Source: Rhodococcus qingshengii
Lineage (GTDB): Bacteria > Actinomycetota > Actinomycetes > Mycobacteriales > Mycobacteriaceae
NCBI RefSeq assembly: GCF_021025955.1
Contig: NZ_JAJNCL010000008.1
Location: 186,001-250,000, forward strand
DNA: 64,000 nucleotides
Reading direction: 5' to 3'
Below the pieces are notes generated by a model. It was not told the DNA's origin and searched no databases. It worked only from the letters and a program-made list of their open reading frames with translations. Of this stretch, positions 1 to 11,327 are shown piece after piece. A program made the position numbers and the translations under genes. Position 1 is the first letter of the stretch, and each line of letters starts with the position of its first letter.

Positions 1-517
1 TGTGATCGCCCGGAGTTCCGAGACCCTCGTAGTCGGTGACGACGACGGCAATGCCGTTGAGCAGCAACGTGTTCACCCAGATGGACTCGTAACCGACCAT
101 GACGTCCGTCGGGAACTGGTACTCGATACCGGTGTTGAACAGCTTGGACGGTGCGCACTGATCGCCCTGTCCATGCGTTCCCACCGCTGCGGCAACCAGT
201 GGACGCGCCCCCTGCCCGGTCCACGGATTCGACGGTTCGAGATAGGTGCCCGTCACGGCAACGGGAGCACCCTTGGCGTCCTCGCTTCGGTACATGATCT
301 TGGTGGCGGTTGCCGGCCACGGACCGTTCGATCCGGGCACGCTCAGCAGCAGTGGTGACGGCTCACTCTTGATGAGATCTCCGTTGGCACCTGCCGGAAT
401 CTCGGACGGCGGTGTGTAGAAATCCGCCGGTTCAGCCATTGCGGCGGGGGCCGTCACAGCACCCATGACCAGTGCTGCGACGGAGACCCCGGCCGCCCAC
501 CATGCTCTGCTCTTCAC
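1..517 (-). CDS. Secreted lipase (LIP family), 3' part beyond the window
   Basis: Reading from a GTG at 517, preceded by GGGAG, the product opens with a basic residue pair and a hydrophobic stretch ending in Ala-Met-Ala at about residue 28, a typical Sec signal peptide with a signal peptidase I site. The mature part contains segments such as TKIMYRSEDAKG, VTGTYLEPSNPW and VVVTDYEGLGTPG, which are characteristic of the secretory lipase family (Pfam LIP). This family includes many actinobacterial esterases that hydrolyse triacylglycerols outside the cell. Only about 172 residues lie in the window, so the GxSxG nucleophile and the other catalytic residues cannot be seen. The gene is transcribed toward the left edge and has its own upstream region (518-644). 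The family assignment is from pattern recognition; the substrate is unknown. Confidence 0.8.
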   Translation of the reverse strand, partial: MKSRAWWAAGVSVAALVMGAVTAPAAMAEPADFYTPPSEIPAGANGDLIKSEPSPLLLSVPGSNGPWPATATKIMYRSEDAKGAPVAVTGTYLEPSNPWTGQGARPLVAAAVGTHGQGDQCAPSKLFNTGIEYQFPTDVMVGYESIWVNTLLLNGIAVVVTDYEGLGTPGDH

Positions 518-644
518 GTTTCGATCTCCCCACGCTCGCTTGCGCTGTGGCTTGGCACACAGCGAACGCAGAGTAACACATACCTCACGTAACACTTTTT
601 TGTGAGGTTTTCGCCTTAACAGGCTGAATTACAACCGCTTACGA

Positions 645-2309
645 CTACTTCGTGGGCTCCAAATTGGAGGTCAGCAGCGAACGAAGCTTGTCGGTATCAG
701 CCGAGGTCCACGCCTCGGGGTGCAGGATCTTGGCCCACATGTCCGCCGCATCCTCGCCGTAATTATGACCGTGCCCGGACGGGACGTCAGCCGAGAAGAC
801 CATGTCGAGGGTTACCTGCCAGAAGGTCACGAGAGGCACCCACGTCATTCCCGGATCCACGTCGCGACCCAGCGGTTCCTTGAGCCAATCCGGCTTGTTG
901 AGCAGCAGGTCGAAGGACCACCATGTGATCGGGTCGCTGGCATGCTGCCAGTACACGATCCGGTCGTCGTCCCAGTCGGACTTCAGCTCCAGATCCTCCG
1001 GATCACCGGCAAACCGAATTGCCTGGCCGCCGTCGATCACCGGCAGGATCTCCGGTGAGCCCGAGTCACGACTGTCCGTGATTTCCTGCCATTGAGCAGT
1101 GAAGTTGGGGGTTCCGACCCACAGTGCGCCGTCGACGCGCGTCATCATGTCCTGAGCGCCGGCAAATGCGGCCTGGCCACCGTAAGAGCCGAGGCTCTCA
1201 CCGAAGACGACCAGCTCGGGTCGCGTCTCCACGGGCAGGTCGATCCACTTGGCGTACACCGCGTTGAACAGTGCGCGACCGGCAATCATCGGTGTCTCGC
1301 GGTCGGCGATGAAGGCCAACGGACTCGGAAGGAACGAGTACTGCATCGACGCGATCGCCGTGTCCCCGCCCTCGACGTACTCGAACGCCGACGCGACGTC
1401 CTCGTTCACCCAACCGCGGCCGGTGGTCGTCACGACTGCGAGGGTTCCGCGGTCGAATCCGCCGGTGCGCTCCAACTCGTCGACGACCCGCTGTGCGACA
1501 CCGTTGATCGAGTCCGAGGATTCACGTCCGGCGTACACCCGGATCGGTTGCTTCGCTTCACGTCCGGTCAGCGCAGAAATCTCGGCTGCGGTGGGACCAC
1601 TGCCCATGAAGGTGCGACCCTCCTGGCCGAGCGAATCCCAGGCTTCGGCAGACATCGGTGAACCACTCCGCTCAGCGATCATGGGTTGTTCGATGCCGTC
1701 CGGTGTCTCGTGATCGGCACCGGAGAAACTCCAGTTCGCGAAGGCGATCAGCCCGTTATACAGCGCGCCGTTCACGATGAAGATGCCGAGAGCGAAGATG
1801 ACGATCAAGCTGCCGACCTTCGCCGCCTCGAGGGGAACGAACCGAAGTGCGACTGTGGTGAGCTTGTTGGTGGTGAATCGAAGACCGCGACCGGCCTCGA
1901 GCAGGATGAACCAGATACCGAGCGAAATAATCAGCACCAGAAGGTAATTCGCCTGATTGGTGCGGGGAACCTCGACTAGGTCACGAACGATCTGCTGCCA
2001 CCACGAACCGAGAACCAAGAACGTCGGAACAAGAATGACGGCCGCGACCAACAGGATTCGCCAGCCGATCTTCTTGGTGCGATCCGACCACTGCGGCTCC
2101 ACTCCGCACTTGCGGATCATCCACGCAACCGTCACGCCGACGCCGTATCCCATCGCGAGCGAGATGCCCGTCGCAACGCCCTGCAGGTACCACGCGCGCG
2201 GCAACAGGGACGGACTCATCGACCAGGTGAAGAAGACCAGAGCAAAGGCAAGCCCGACCGGGTGCAGCGTCTTGCAATAGAGGCGCAGCCGTTCCCACAC
2301 ACGTTTCAT
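645..2309 (-). CDS. Membrane-anchored alpha/beta hydrolase (Abhydrolase_9 type)
   Basis: This 554-residue protein has an N-terminal membrane half of about four segments (roughly residues 18-55, 80-105, 120-140 and 165-190) and a C-terminal hydrolase half from about residue 225. The nucleophile elbow GESLGSYGG is visible, and a late GHGHNYG stretch may supply the histidine. The layout matches the actinobacterial family with an Abhydrolase_9_N membrane domain followed by Abhydrolase_9. The function in that family is poorly known, and a lipid or cell-envelope ester substrate is only an inference. It sits alone between the lipase and the baeRF gene on the same strand, 62 bases downstream of the latter. 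The ATG at 2309 begins a basic N-terminus (MKRVWERLR) before the first membrane segment, consistent with an inside-positive start. Confidence 0.85.
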   Translation of the reverse strand: MKRVWERLRLYCKTLHPVGLAFALVFFTWSMSPSLLPRAWYLQGVATGISLAMGYGVGVTVAWMIRKCGVEPQWSDRTKKIGWRILLVAAVILVPTFLVLGSWWQQIVRDLVEVPRTNQANYLLVLIISLGIWFILLEAGRGLRFTTNKLTTVALRFVPLEAAKVGSLIVIFALGIFIVNGALYNGLIAFANWSFSGADHETPDGIEQPMIAERSGSPMSAEAWDSLGQEGRTFMGSGPTAAEISALTGREAKQPIRVYAGRESSDSINGVAQRVVDELERTGGFDRGTLAVVTTTGRGWVNEDVASAFEYVEGGDTAIASMQYSFLPSPLAFIADRETPMIAGRALFNAVYAKWIDLPVETRPELVVFGESLGSYGGQAAFAGAQDMMTRVDGALWVGTPNFTAQWQEITDSRDSGSPEILPVIDGGQAIRFAGDPEDLELKSDWDDDRIVYWQHASDPITWWSFDLLLNKPDWLKEPLGRDVDPGMTWVPLVTFWQVTLDMVFSADVPSGHGHNYGEDAADMWAKILHPEAWTSADTDKLRSLLTSNLEPTK

Positions 2310-2371
2310 GCCGGAATCGTATGCGCCCCGTGCCCGAATCAGGTCACGAGGCGCACACGCATCCAGTCTGT

Positions 2372-3481
2372 TTATGGAGCGAAGCGCAAAATCGCGGCAA
2401 CTGCGCCGCCGCCCGGAATGTCCTCCGCACGTACAGCGAGCACCCGAGCGCCCGTCAAAAGCGAACGACGAGCGATCTCGTCGACGACACCGTAGGTGCT
2501 TCCGTTGGTCGACTCACCGGTCGTGAGAGCGCCCGTCTGGGGATCGAGACTTCCGGGTACGACGGAATCGATGTCGATGAAAACGGTATCGACCTGTCCG
2601 TACGTCGCGGCTGTTGCCACGTCGGCGACGTCCGTCTGAGTGCGCCCCTGTTCCGTGCGCACATTGAAGGTCTCACGCACCGCCGCCAACTGCTCGGCGT
2701 GGAAATCGTCGAGCGCCGGCCGCGAACCGTCCGCCACTTCCTGCGTCGACAAGGCTTCCGGGTTTCCCTCGACGGTTTTGTCGACCAGGTGGCGGTACGA
2801 ATTCACGGAGCGATACACCGACGCGATGGGTTCGGCAGCAGCCAGGATCAAGGGGACGTCACGGCCCGCGAGGACACCGCGGACCTCGTGATCGACTGCA
2901 CGGGCGTACTGATTGACGCGCAACTTTCGGCTGTCCGACCCCGACAACCGACCCGCCTCGGTACGGCTGTTGATCGACGACTTGCCCGCGTGATCCGCAG
3001 CATTCTTCGGCATTCCCTGAACACGAACCTCGTCGGCCGGCTGATCGGCAGCGATCTCGATCAGTCGCACCGAACCCTCTGCCAGAGCGAGAACAAACGC
3101 TGTCTGGGGGAACGTCACCGAACGGAGCAGTGGCTTGAGATGGAACCGATCGCTGACCGTTTCGAGCGCCTGCAGACGGTTGGGGAGGCGGAAGGTCACC
3201 AGACGCTCCGGCGTCGCGTACGTGACCAATGAGCGCGACTGGAAGCGCCAGAAATCGTCGTCGTCGTCGAGCTCTGCGTATTCGGCCTCGAACTGCTTGC
3301 GCTCGGCGGGATCCTCCACCGATGCGAGTGCCGAGCGGACCTGGTCCTTGAAGGCTATGCGGGCTTTGTCGTAATCCTGCGGCGCATCTTCAGTCGGAGT
3401 CACGATGGTGATGCAGGTGGGCCCTTCCACCTCCGCGAGTGCGGCAATTTCACCGTTGCTGGGAATGTCGTTGTGAAGCAC
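2372..3481 (-). CDS. baeRF-family (bacterial archaeo-eukaryotic release-factor-like) protein
   Basis: This is a 369-residue soluble protein with a GTG start at 3481 and a near-perfect AGGAGG just upstream. The sequence follows the bacterial eRF1-like (baeRF) pattern: an N-terminal alpha/beta domain with TCITIVTPT and RLVTFRLPNRL, a central domain with VPLILAAAEPIASVYR, and a C-terminal domain ending in GGGAVAAILRFAP, where eRF1-like proteins carry the L7Ae-like fold. In release factors the middle domain carries a GGQ; no GGQ is present here. Such proteins are proposed to act on stalled or damaged ribosomes, but that is prediction from comparative genomics. Its origin-proximal position next to tRNA genes fits a translation-related role only loosely. 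The family assignment is moderately secure; the function is unknown. Confidence 0.65.
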   Translation of the reverse strand: MLHNDIPSNGEIAALAEVEGPTCITIVTPTEDAPQDYDKARIAFKDQVRSALASVEDPAERKQFEAEYAELDDDDDFWRFQSRSLVTYATPERLVTFRLPNRLQALETVSDRFHLKPLLRSVTFPQTAFVLALAEGSVRLIEIAADQPADEVRVQGMPKNAADHAGKSSINSRTEAGRLSGSDSRKLRVNQYARAVDHEVRGVLAGRDVPLILAAAEPIASVYRSVNSYRHLVDKTVEGNPEALSTQEVADGSRPALDDFHAEQLAAVRETFNVRTEQGRTQTDVADVATAATYGQVDTVFIDIDSVVPGSLDPQTGALTTGESTNGSTYGVVDEIARRSLLTGARVLAVRAEDIPGGGAVAAILRFAP

Positions 3482-3703
3482 TACGAACCTCCTGAAATTG
3501 GGTTCTCCTCACGCTACGCCCGGCTGGTTATGACCACTAGACTTTCCGGAGAATTCGGGACGAACGGACCACAGTGGGCGCGGTTCTGGCCACTCCACTC
3601 CGAGCGAACGGCACGTTCATCGCCTTCAGCGCGCCGAAAGTACCGTTCGCTCAAAAGGGGAGGGCCACGAGTCGGGCACCGACTGGCCGGACATCGGCAT
3701 ACA

Positions 3704-3736
3704 AAAACACCCTCCCGGATCCCGGGAGGGTGTTTT
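3704..3736 (-). terminator. Rho-independent terminator after tRNA-Ala
   Basis: A perfect 15-base-pair stem (3704-3718 against 3722-3736) with a three-base loop is rich in GC at its top. On the minus strand it is followed by a run of T. It begins eight bases past the 3' end of tRNA-Ala, so it probably ends the DUF3566/tRNA transcript. The stem also ends in T on the plus strand, so it could work in both directions. Confidence 0.85.
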
Positions 3737-3743
3737 CTTACTG

Positions 3744-3816
3744 TGGAGCCTAGGAGATTCGAACTCCTGACATCTGCCTTGCAAAGGCAGCGCTCTACCA
3801 ACTGAGCTAAGGCCCC
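3744..3816 (-). tRNA. tRNA-Ala (anticodon TGC)
   Basis: The 73-base gene begins GGGGCCTTAGCTCAG on the minus strand. Its seven-base acceptor stem pairs GGGGCCT with AGGCTCC (one G-U pair), the discriminator is A, and the seven-base anticodon loop is TTTGCAA, giving anticodon TGC. The T arm carries GTTCGAATC. CCA is not encoded. In mycobacteria the same alanine and isoleucine tRNAs lie downstream of gyrA, so this is the conserved arrangement. Confidence 0.97.
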
Positions 3817-3852
3817 GTTCGGTTTTCTGACCGGAGTCAGAGTACCTAGGTT

Positions 3853-3963
3853 CTATCCTGTTTCCAAATCGTGCCAAACCTTGTCTCCGCGCTGACTTTT
3901 GATCAGCTTGGTGACCCCGAGAGCTACCAGAATTCCGGCCCCGACAAGCAGGAAAACCTTCAT
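3853..3963 (-). CDS. DLW-39-like small membrane protein
   Basis: This 36-residue open frame starts MKVFLLVGAGILVALG and ends KVWHDLETG. It has one N-terminal hydrophobic segment followed by a basic stretch (TKLIKSQRGDK). An AGAAGGG sequence lies about seven bases before the ATG. Its position between the isoleucine and alanine tRNA genes downstream of gyrA and its DLW-like C-terminus match the short DLW-39 family of mycolate actinobacteria (about 39 residues). The function of that family is unknown. The assignment rests on position, size and a short shared motif, because the protein is too short for more. Confidence 0.7.
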   Translation of the reverse strand: MKVFLLVGAGILVALGVTKLIKSQRGDKVWHDLETG

Positions 3964-3992
3964 TCCAGCAACCCTTCTTCGGCACATGGGAG

Positions 3993-4066
3993 TGGGCCTA
4001 GGAGGACTTGAACCTCCGACCTCTTCATTATCAGTAAAGCGCTCTAACCACCTGAGCTATAGGCCC
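3993..4066 (-). tRNA. tRNA-Ile (anticodon GAT)
   Basis: The 74-base gene begins GGGCCTATAGCTCAG on the minus strand. The acceptor stem pairs GGGCCTA with TAGGCCC perfectly, the discriminator is A, and the anticodon loop CTGATAA gives anticodon GAT. The T arm contains GTTCAAGTC. It starts 75 bases downstream of the DUF3566 gene, as in mycobacteria where ileT and alaT follow gyrA. Confidence 0.97.
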
Positions 4067-4141
4067 CTGAACCGATTCCAAAGATTACCCCACCGGGCCG
4101 CTGACACCAAAACGGGCCCGGCGGAGCAATGTTTTCCCAGG

Positions 4142-5503
4142 TCAGTCGCGGTCGGCGAGAGTTACCTCTACGCCGCCAACCAGGTCGCTGCAGAGGTTGT
4201 AGATGAACGATCCGATCGTGACGAGTGCCGTGAAAAGCACCATGTTCGCGATGCCGATCAGCGCGGCGTAGCCGAATACCTGGCCCGCCGTCACCAGACC
4301 GTCGGAGCCGCCGTCGGCAACGATGTCGGTGAACGCGTTGTTCAGGCGATCCCAGACGCCCATACCGTCGAGGACGACGTAGAGCAGTCCGACGGCCACC
4401 ATCCACACGAAGAACAGCGACACCGAGATCACGGACGTGATCTTGAGCGTGGACCACGGGTCGATGCGACGGATCTGAACCGTTGCGCGCAGCGGCGCAC
4501 CGTCGACGACCGAAGCCGATACGGCGTGAGTTTTCTCACCCTTCACTGCAGCAGGCAACGGATGCTTGGCCTCGGAGAGGTCAGGCATGTCCTTCGGCAG
4601 ATCCTTGCGATCGATGTGCCGAGTGGGCCCGTCGATCGCAGCAGCTTTTGCTTTCGGATTTGCGACGGTGGGATTTGCAGCCTTCGGATTTGCGCCCGGG
4701 GGTGCAACTGCCTTGGCTGCGACGGTCGGTGCGTTGCTCTTGGCTGCTGCCGCACCAGCGACGCCACCGGTAGCTGCGGCCGCCGCCGTTCCCGTCACGA
4801 CGGGACGGGACGAAGGGTTGCCGGCAGGGCGACCTGCCTGTGCACCCGTAGGACGACCCGCCTGAGGCTGTCCCTTCGGTGCGGGAGATTTGGCCGGGCC
4901 ACCCTGTGCAGGGCCGGCCGCTGCAGGACGCTGCGGACCGGCAGGTGGCTTACCCCCGGCAGGACCTGCCGGTCGACCCGCAGAAGCACCAGCACCAGCT
5001 GGTCGCGTGATGTTGGTCTGCGGCTGACTTTGCGGAGCCTGATTCTGCGGTGGCTGAGCCTTCGACGCCGGATTCTGAGCAGCCGGATTCTGAGCTGGCT
5101 TCCCCTGCGGCTGACCTGACGGCTGGGGTCCGCGCTGCCACGGCGGTGCCTGGCTGCCACGAGCCTGATTGGCAACCGGTTGCGGCGGAGCCTGACCGTC
5201 ACCCTTCGCCGGGGTTACCGGCGCAGCCGGAGCCACAGAAGGAGCGGAAGGAGCCTGACCCTTGGCCGCACCCGCAGCGTCGGAACCTCCACCTGCCGGC
5301 TTCTGAGCCGACGGGCCACGAGGCGGCTCAGGTGCCTTGGGCGCCGGAGCTGCCTCGGAAGCTTTGGGTCCGCCGTCCGCTGGAGCTGCAGGTTTCGAGG
5401 TCTGCGGCCCCGCCGGAGCAGTTGCCTGCTCCGGCTTCGGTGGCGTCGAACCTGAAGGGCTTTCGCTCTTCTGGTCACTGCCCGGCTGGTTGGGAGTGCT
5501 CAC
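4142..5503 (-). CDS. DUF3566 membrane protein with long Pro/Ala/Gln-rich N-terminus
   Basis: The 453-residue protein has two very different halves. Residues 1 to about 320 are low-complexity, dominated by Pro, Ala, Gln and Gly with no hydrophobic core, so probably disordered and cytoplasmic. From about residue 340 ([15 protein letters not shown]) comes a compact DUF3566 domain with two membrane segments around [19 protein letters not shown] and [20 protein letters not shown]. The GTG start overlaps the gyrA stop as TAGTG, with AAGGAG inside the gyrA end, so the two are translationally coupled. The M. tuberculosis counterpart is the membrane protein Rv0007, also directly after gyrA. The function is unknown; the coupling suggests only co-expression with gyrase. 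Confidence 0.85.
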   Translation of the reverse strand: MSTPNQPGSDQKSESPSGSTPPKPEQATAPAGPQTSKPAAPADGGPKASEAAPAPKAPEPPRGPSAQKPAGGGSDAAGAAKGQAPSAPSVAPAAPVTPAKGDGQAPPQPVANQARGSQAPPWQRGPQPSGQPQGKPAQNPAAQNPASKAQPPQNQAPQSQPQTNITRPAGAGASAGRPAGPAGGKPPAGPQRPAAAGPAQGGPAKSPAPKGQPQAGRPTGAQAGRPAGNPSSRPVVTGTAAAAATGGVAGAAAAKSNAPTVAAKAVAPPGANPKAANPTVANPKAKAAAIDGPTRHIDRKDLPKDMPDLSEAKHPLPAAVKGEKTHAVSASVVDGAPLRATVQIRRIDPWSTLKITSVISVSLFFVWMVAVGLLYVVLDGMGVWDRLNNAFTDIVADGGSDGLVTAGQVFGYAALIGIANMVLFTALVTIGSFIYNLCSDLVGGVEVTLADRD

Positions 5504-8034
5504 TAGGACTCCTTAGCTCCATCGGCATTGTCTGCGTTGTCGGTGGTCTCTGCAGCGAGCTCTTCGGGCTCGTCGGCGTTGCGCGCAATCGCGAGCAGTG
5601 TGTCGCCTTCGCCGAGGTTCATCAGACGCACGCCCTTGGTCTGGCGGCCCGCCTTACGAACCTGCTTGGCAGCCGTCCTGATGACGCCGCCGCCCGAGGT
5701 GATCGCGTACAGCTCGTCGTCGTCGTCGACGATGAGCGCACCGACCAGAGTGCCACGTTTCTTGTCGTACTGAATCGTGAGCACGCCCTTGCCGCCTCGA
5801 CCCTGCACCGGGTAGTCCTCCATGCCGGTTCGCTTGGAGTAACCGCCCGAGGTGGCGACCAGGAGGAACGTGCCTTCACGAACGACGTTGAGCGAGAGCA
5901 GCTCGTCGTCACCGTTGAAACGCATGCCCTGGACACCGGAAGTGGCGCGGCCCATCGGACGCAGTGCCTCGTCGGTGGCAGAGAAGCGGATCGACTGGCC
6001 CTGTGCCGAGACGAGAAGCAGGTCGTCGTCGGCGGAGCAGAGAACAGCGCCGACCAGTTCGTCTTCACCGCGCAGGTTGATGGCGACGATGCCACCGCTG
6101 CGGTTGGAGTCGAAGTCGGTGAGCTTGGACTTCTTGACCAGACCGTTACGAGTGGCGAGCACCAGGTATGGCGCGTCTTCGTACGTCTTGATCTGGATGA
6201 CGGACTGGATGCGCTCGTCCGGCTGGAAGGCCAGCAGGTTCGCCACGTGCTGACCGCGAGCAGTACGGCTCGCCTCGGGCAGTTCGTAAGCCTTGGCGCG
6301 GTAGACGCGGCCCTTCGTGGTGAAGAACAGCAGCCAGTCGTGCGTCGAGGTGACGAAGAAGTGCGAGACGATGTCGTCCTGCTTGAGGCCGGCGCCCTGA
6401 ACACCCTTGCCGCCGCGCTTCTGCGAACGGTAGAGGTCGGTCTTGGTGCGCTTGGCGTAGCCGGTCTCGGTGATCGTGACGACGACGTCTTCGCGGGCGA
6501 TCAGATCCTCGTCGTTGACGTCTCCGTCGGCGGCGATGATGCGGGTACGACGGTCGTCGCCGTACTTGTCGACGATTTCCTTGAGCTCGTCACGAACGAT
6601 CGCGCGCTGACGCTCCGGGCGAGCCAGAATGTCTTCGAGGTCCGCGATTTCGAGTTCGATCTCGGCCAATTCGTCGACGATCTTCTGACGCTCGAGGGCG
6701 GCCAGACGACGCAACTGCATGCCGAGGATGGCGTCGGCCTGGATCTCGTCGACGTCGAGGAGTTCCATCAATCCGGCGCGAGCGATGTCGACGGTCTGCG
6801 ACGCACGGATCAAGGCGATGACCTCGTCCAGAGCGTCGAGCGCCTTGACCAGACCACGCAGGATGTGGGCGCGCTCCTGTGCCTTGCGAAGCAGGTACCT
6901 GGTACGACGAACGATGACCTCGAGCTGATGCGTCGTGTACAGACGGATCATCTGGTCGAGGCGCAGCGTGCGCGGCACTCCGTCGACGATGGAGAGCATG
7001 TTGCAGCCGAAGCTGGTCTGCAGCTGGGTGTGCTTGTAAAGGTTGTTCAGCACGACCTTGGCAACGGCGTCACGCTTGACGGTGACGACGATGCGCATGC
7101 CGACGCGGTCCGAGGACTCGTCGTGGATGTCGGAGATGCCACCGATCTTGGCGTCACGAACCTGCTCCGCGATGGAAGTGATCAGGTTGTCCGGGTTGAC
7201 CTGGTAGGGCAGCTCGGTGATGACGATCGTGGTGCGGCCCTTGGCATCTTCTTCGATCTCGACGACGCCGCGCATACGAACGGAGCCGCGGCCGGTGGTG
7301 TAGGCGTCCTGGATGCCCTGTCCACCGACGATGAGCCCGTGCGTCGGGAAGTCGGGTCCCTTGATGCGCTCCATGACGGCAGCGAGGGTGGCTTCCTCGT
7401 CCGCCTCGAAGTTCTCGAGCGCCCAGTAGATGGCCTCGGCAACTTCACGCAGATTGTGCGGCGGAATGTTGGTGGCCATACCGACGGCGATGCCGTTGGA
7501 ACCGTTGATCAGAAGGTTCGGGATGCGGCTGGGCAGAACCGTCGGTTCCTGAGTCTTGCCGTCGTAGTTCGGGGTGAAATCGACTGTCTCGTGGTCGATT
7601 TCGCGCAGCATTTCCATCGCGAGCGGCGTGAGCCTGCACTCGGTGTAACGCATGGCGGCTGCGCCGTCGTTGCCGCGGGAGCCGAAGTTTCCCTGACCGT
7701 CGACGAGCGGGTAACGCAGCGACCACGGCTGGGCCATACGGACCAACGTGTCGTAGATCGAGGAGTCGCCGTGGGGGTGGTAGTTACCCATGGTCTCGGC
7801 GACCGGTCGGGCAGACTTCACGTATCCGCGGTCGGGGCGATATCCGTTGTCGTACATCGCGTAGAGCACGCGGCGGTGCACCGGCTTGAGTCCGTCGCGG
7901 ACATCCGGCAGAGCGCGACCGACGATGACGCTCATGGCGTAGTCGATGTAGCTGTTCTGCATTTCCTGCTGGATGTCGACCGGTTCGATCCGGTCGTGTT
8001 GCGGACCGTCCGGTGGCAACGTGGTGTCGGTCAT
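5503..8034 (-). CDS. gyrA: DNA gyrase subunit A
   Basis: This 843-residue breakage-reunion subunit of type II topoisomerase joins GyrB as A2B2 to introduce negative supercoils ahead of replication forks. The catalytic tyrosine is Tyr130 in AAMRYTECR. The quinolone-resistance region is [13 protein letters not shown], with Ser91 at the position equivalent to E. coli Ser83 (M. tuberculosis has Ala90 there) and Asp95. The C-terminal beta-pinwheel contains the GyrA box [10 protein letters not shown] that wraps DNA. It ends in an acidic/alanine tail, which is usual. It lies 95 bases downstream of gyrB on the same strand and overlaps the DUF3566 start by one base. It is intact and of normal length. 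Confidence 0.98.
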   Translation of the reverse strand: MTDTTLPPDGPQHDRIEPVDIQQEMQNSYIDYAMSVIVGRALPDVRDGLKPVHRRVLYAMYDNGYRPDRGYVKSARPVAETMGNYHPHGDSSIYDTLVRMAQPWSLRYPLVDGQGNFGSRGNDGAAAMRYTECRLTPLAMEMLREIDHETVDFTPNYDGKTQEPTVLPSRIPNLLINGSNGIAVGMATNIPPHNLREVAEAIYWALENFEADEEATLAAVMERIKGPDFPTHGLIVGGQGIQDAYTTGRGSVRMRGVVEIEEDAKGRTTIVITELPYQVNPDNLITSIAEQVRDAKIGGISDIHDESSDRVGMRIVVTVKRDAVAKVVLNNLYKHTQLQTSFGCNMLSIVDGVPRTLRLDQMIRLYTTHQLEVIVRRTRYLLRKAQERAHILRGLVKALDALDEVIALIRASQTVDIARAGLMELLDVDEIQADAILGMQLRRLAALERQKIVDELAEIELEIADLEDILARPERQRAIVRDELKEIVDKYGDDRRTRIIAADGDVNDEDLIAREDVVVTITETGYAKRTKTDLYRSQKRGGKGVQGAGLKQDDIVSHFFVTSTHDWLLFFTTKGRVYRAKAYELPEASRTARGQHVANLLAFQPDERIQSVIQIKTYEDAPYLVLATRNGLVKKSKLTDFDSNRSGGIVAINLRGEDELVGAVLCSADDDLLLVSAQGQSIRFSATDEALRPMGRATSGVQGMRFNGDDELLSLNVVREGTFLLVATSGGYSKRTGMEDYPVQGRGGKGVLTIQYDKKRGTLVGALIVDDDDELYAITSGGGVIRTAAKQVRKAGRQTKGVRLMNLGEGDTLLAIARNADEPEELAAETTDNADNADGAKES

Positions 8035-8129
8035 GAGCTCACTTTCTTAAGAAGAACGAAGGGGCGAGGGCGCCTTGTGTGCGGAAAAGGAGTCCGAGGA
8101 CTCCTCAACCGCGCACAGGGCCGCAGGCC

Positions 8130-10262
<2,133 letters not shown>

Positions 10263-10363
10263 TTACCGTTGACCATCTTACTGGTAAGCACCGACTAGAA
10301 GCGGCCAATGACACCCCTGGCTGCGCCGCAGACGAATTTTTACGATCCCCGGAAGGTGAAACG

Positions 10364-11287
10364 CTAGGAAGTTTGCTTCTCCAAGCGACGCTCTCTCAGG
10401 CTCGCGATAAATGCCCGCGCATGTTCGGCAACCTCGCCGGGATGTGAAAACGGCGACCAGTGTCCCGCGGGAATTTCACGTCGCTGCAGGTCGGAGACCC
10501 ATTTTTCGGCGTCCTCGTATCCCACCGGACGAACGGCTTTGTCGTACTTGTTCAGAATGAGCTGAACGGGCACGTCCGTGTACCGATCCCGCGGCTTGCC
10601 GAGAGACGGCCGGATGTTCGCGCGATAAAGCTTGAGTCCGTTCACCATGTCGTCGGCGATGGTGGGCGCGGTGTTGACCACACGGGGGTCCAGACCGTCG
10701 AAGAACCCCAGAAATGCCGGCCAGTGCTTGGAGAACCACAGACGCAACGGAAGGGTGCACAGGCCGGGAATCTGGAACAGAACGGTGTAGGCCGACGCAA
10801 TTCCCTGCGCCGCCGGGCCGAGGAAACGACGCTTGGACGCGCTCGCCCGGATCCACTTACCGAGATGATCGAGATTCGGGCCCGAGATGGAAGAGAACGA
10901 CGCGATCTTCTCTTCGGCACCCGGCTCGCAGACTGCCTCCCAGGTTTCGACGGATCCCCAGTCGTGTGCCAGAACGTGCACCGGCTTACCCGGGCTGACC
11001 GCGTCGATGACGGCAAACAGATCGCCGGCGAGTGCGCTCAGTTGGTAGTCCTGCACCCTCGAGGGGATCGTGCTCTCGCCGGCCCCGCGGCTGTCGTAGC
11101 TGACGACGCGGAAGTCATCTGCGAGCAAAGGCACGACGCGGTTCCACAATTCATGGGTGTCGGGCCAACCATGCACCAGAACGATGGTCTCGCCGTCCGC
11201 TTTGCCCTGCTCGAACACGGCCAGGCTGACGGAACCGTTGGTCACCCGACGCGCGGTCACGGCATGGACAGGAGAGTGCTTGGACAT
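10364..11287 (-). CDS. Alpha/beta hydrolase, epoxide hydrolase/dehalogenase-like
   Basis: This 307-residue cytoplasmic enzyme has the oxyanion-hole motif VLVHGWPDTHELW and a nucleophile elbow AHDWGS. Aspartate replaces serine in the elbow, as in epoxide hydrolases and haloalkane dehalogenases. The catalytic histidine is probably in PAGHWSPFSHP near the C-terminus. The ATG at 11287 is preceded by GAAGGG; the frame is open to 11353, but that extension overlaps the reductase gene and lacks such a site. It is the last gene of a three-gene run with the ferredoxin reductase and ferritin-like hydrolase, overlapping none but lying 40 bases from the reductase stop. An epoxide or ester product of a partner oxygenase is a plausible substrate, by inference only. 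Confidence 0.85.
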   Translation of the reverse strand: MSKHSPVHAVTARRVTNGSVSLAVFEQGKADGETIVLVHGWPDTHELWNRVVPLLADDFRVVSYDSRGAGESTIPSRVQDYQLSALAGDLFAVIDAVSPGKPVHVLAHDWGSVETWEAVCEPGAEEKIASFSSISGPNLDHLGKWIRASASKRRFLGPAAQGIASAYTVLFQIPGLCTLPLRLWFSKHWPAFLGFFDGLDPRVVNTAPTIADDMVNGLKLYRANIRPSLGKPRDRYTDVPVQLILNKYDKAVRPVGYEDAEKWVSDLQRREIPAGHWSPFSHPGEVAEHARAFIASLRERRLEKQTS

Positions 11288-11327
11288 TGACTGACCCTTC
11301 GGCTGTGAATCCTTCGGACTGAGAAAT

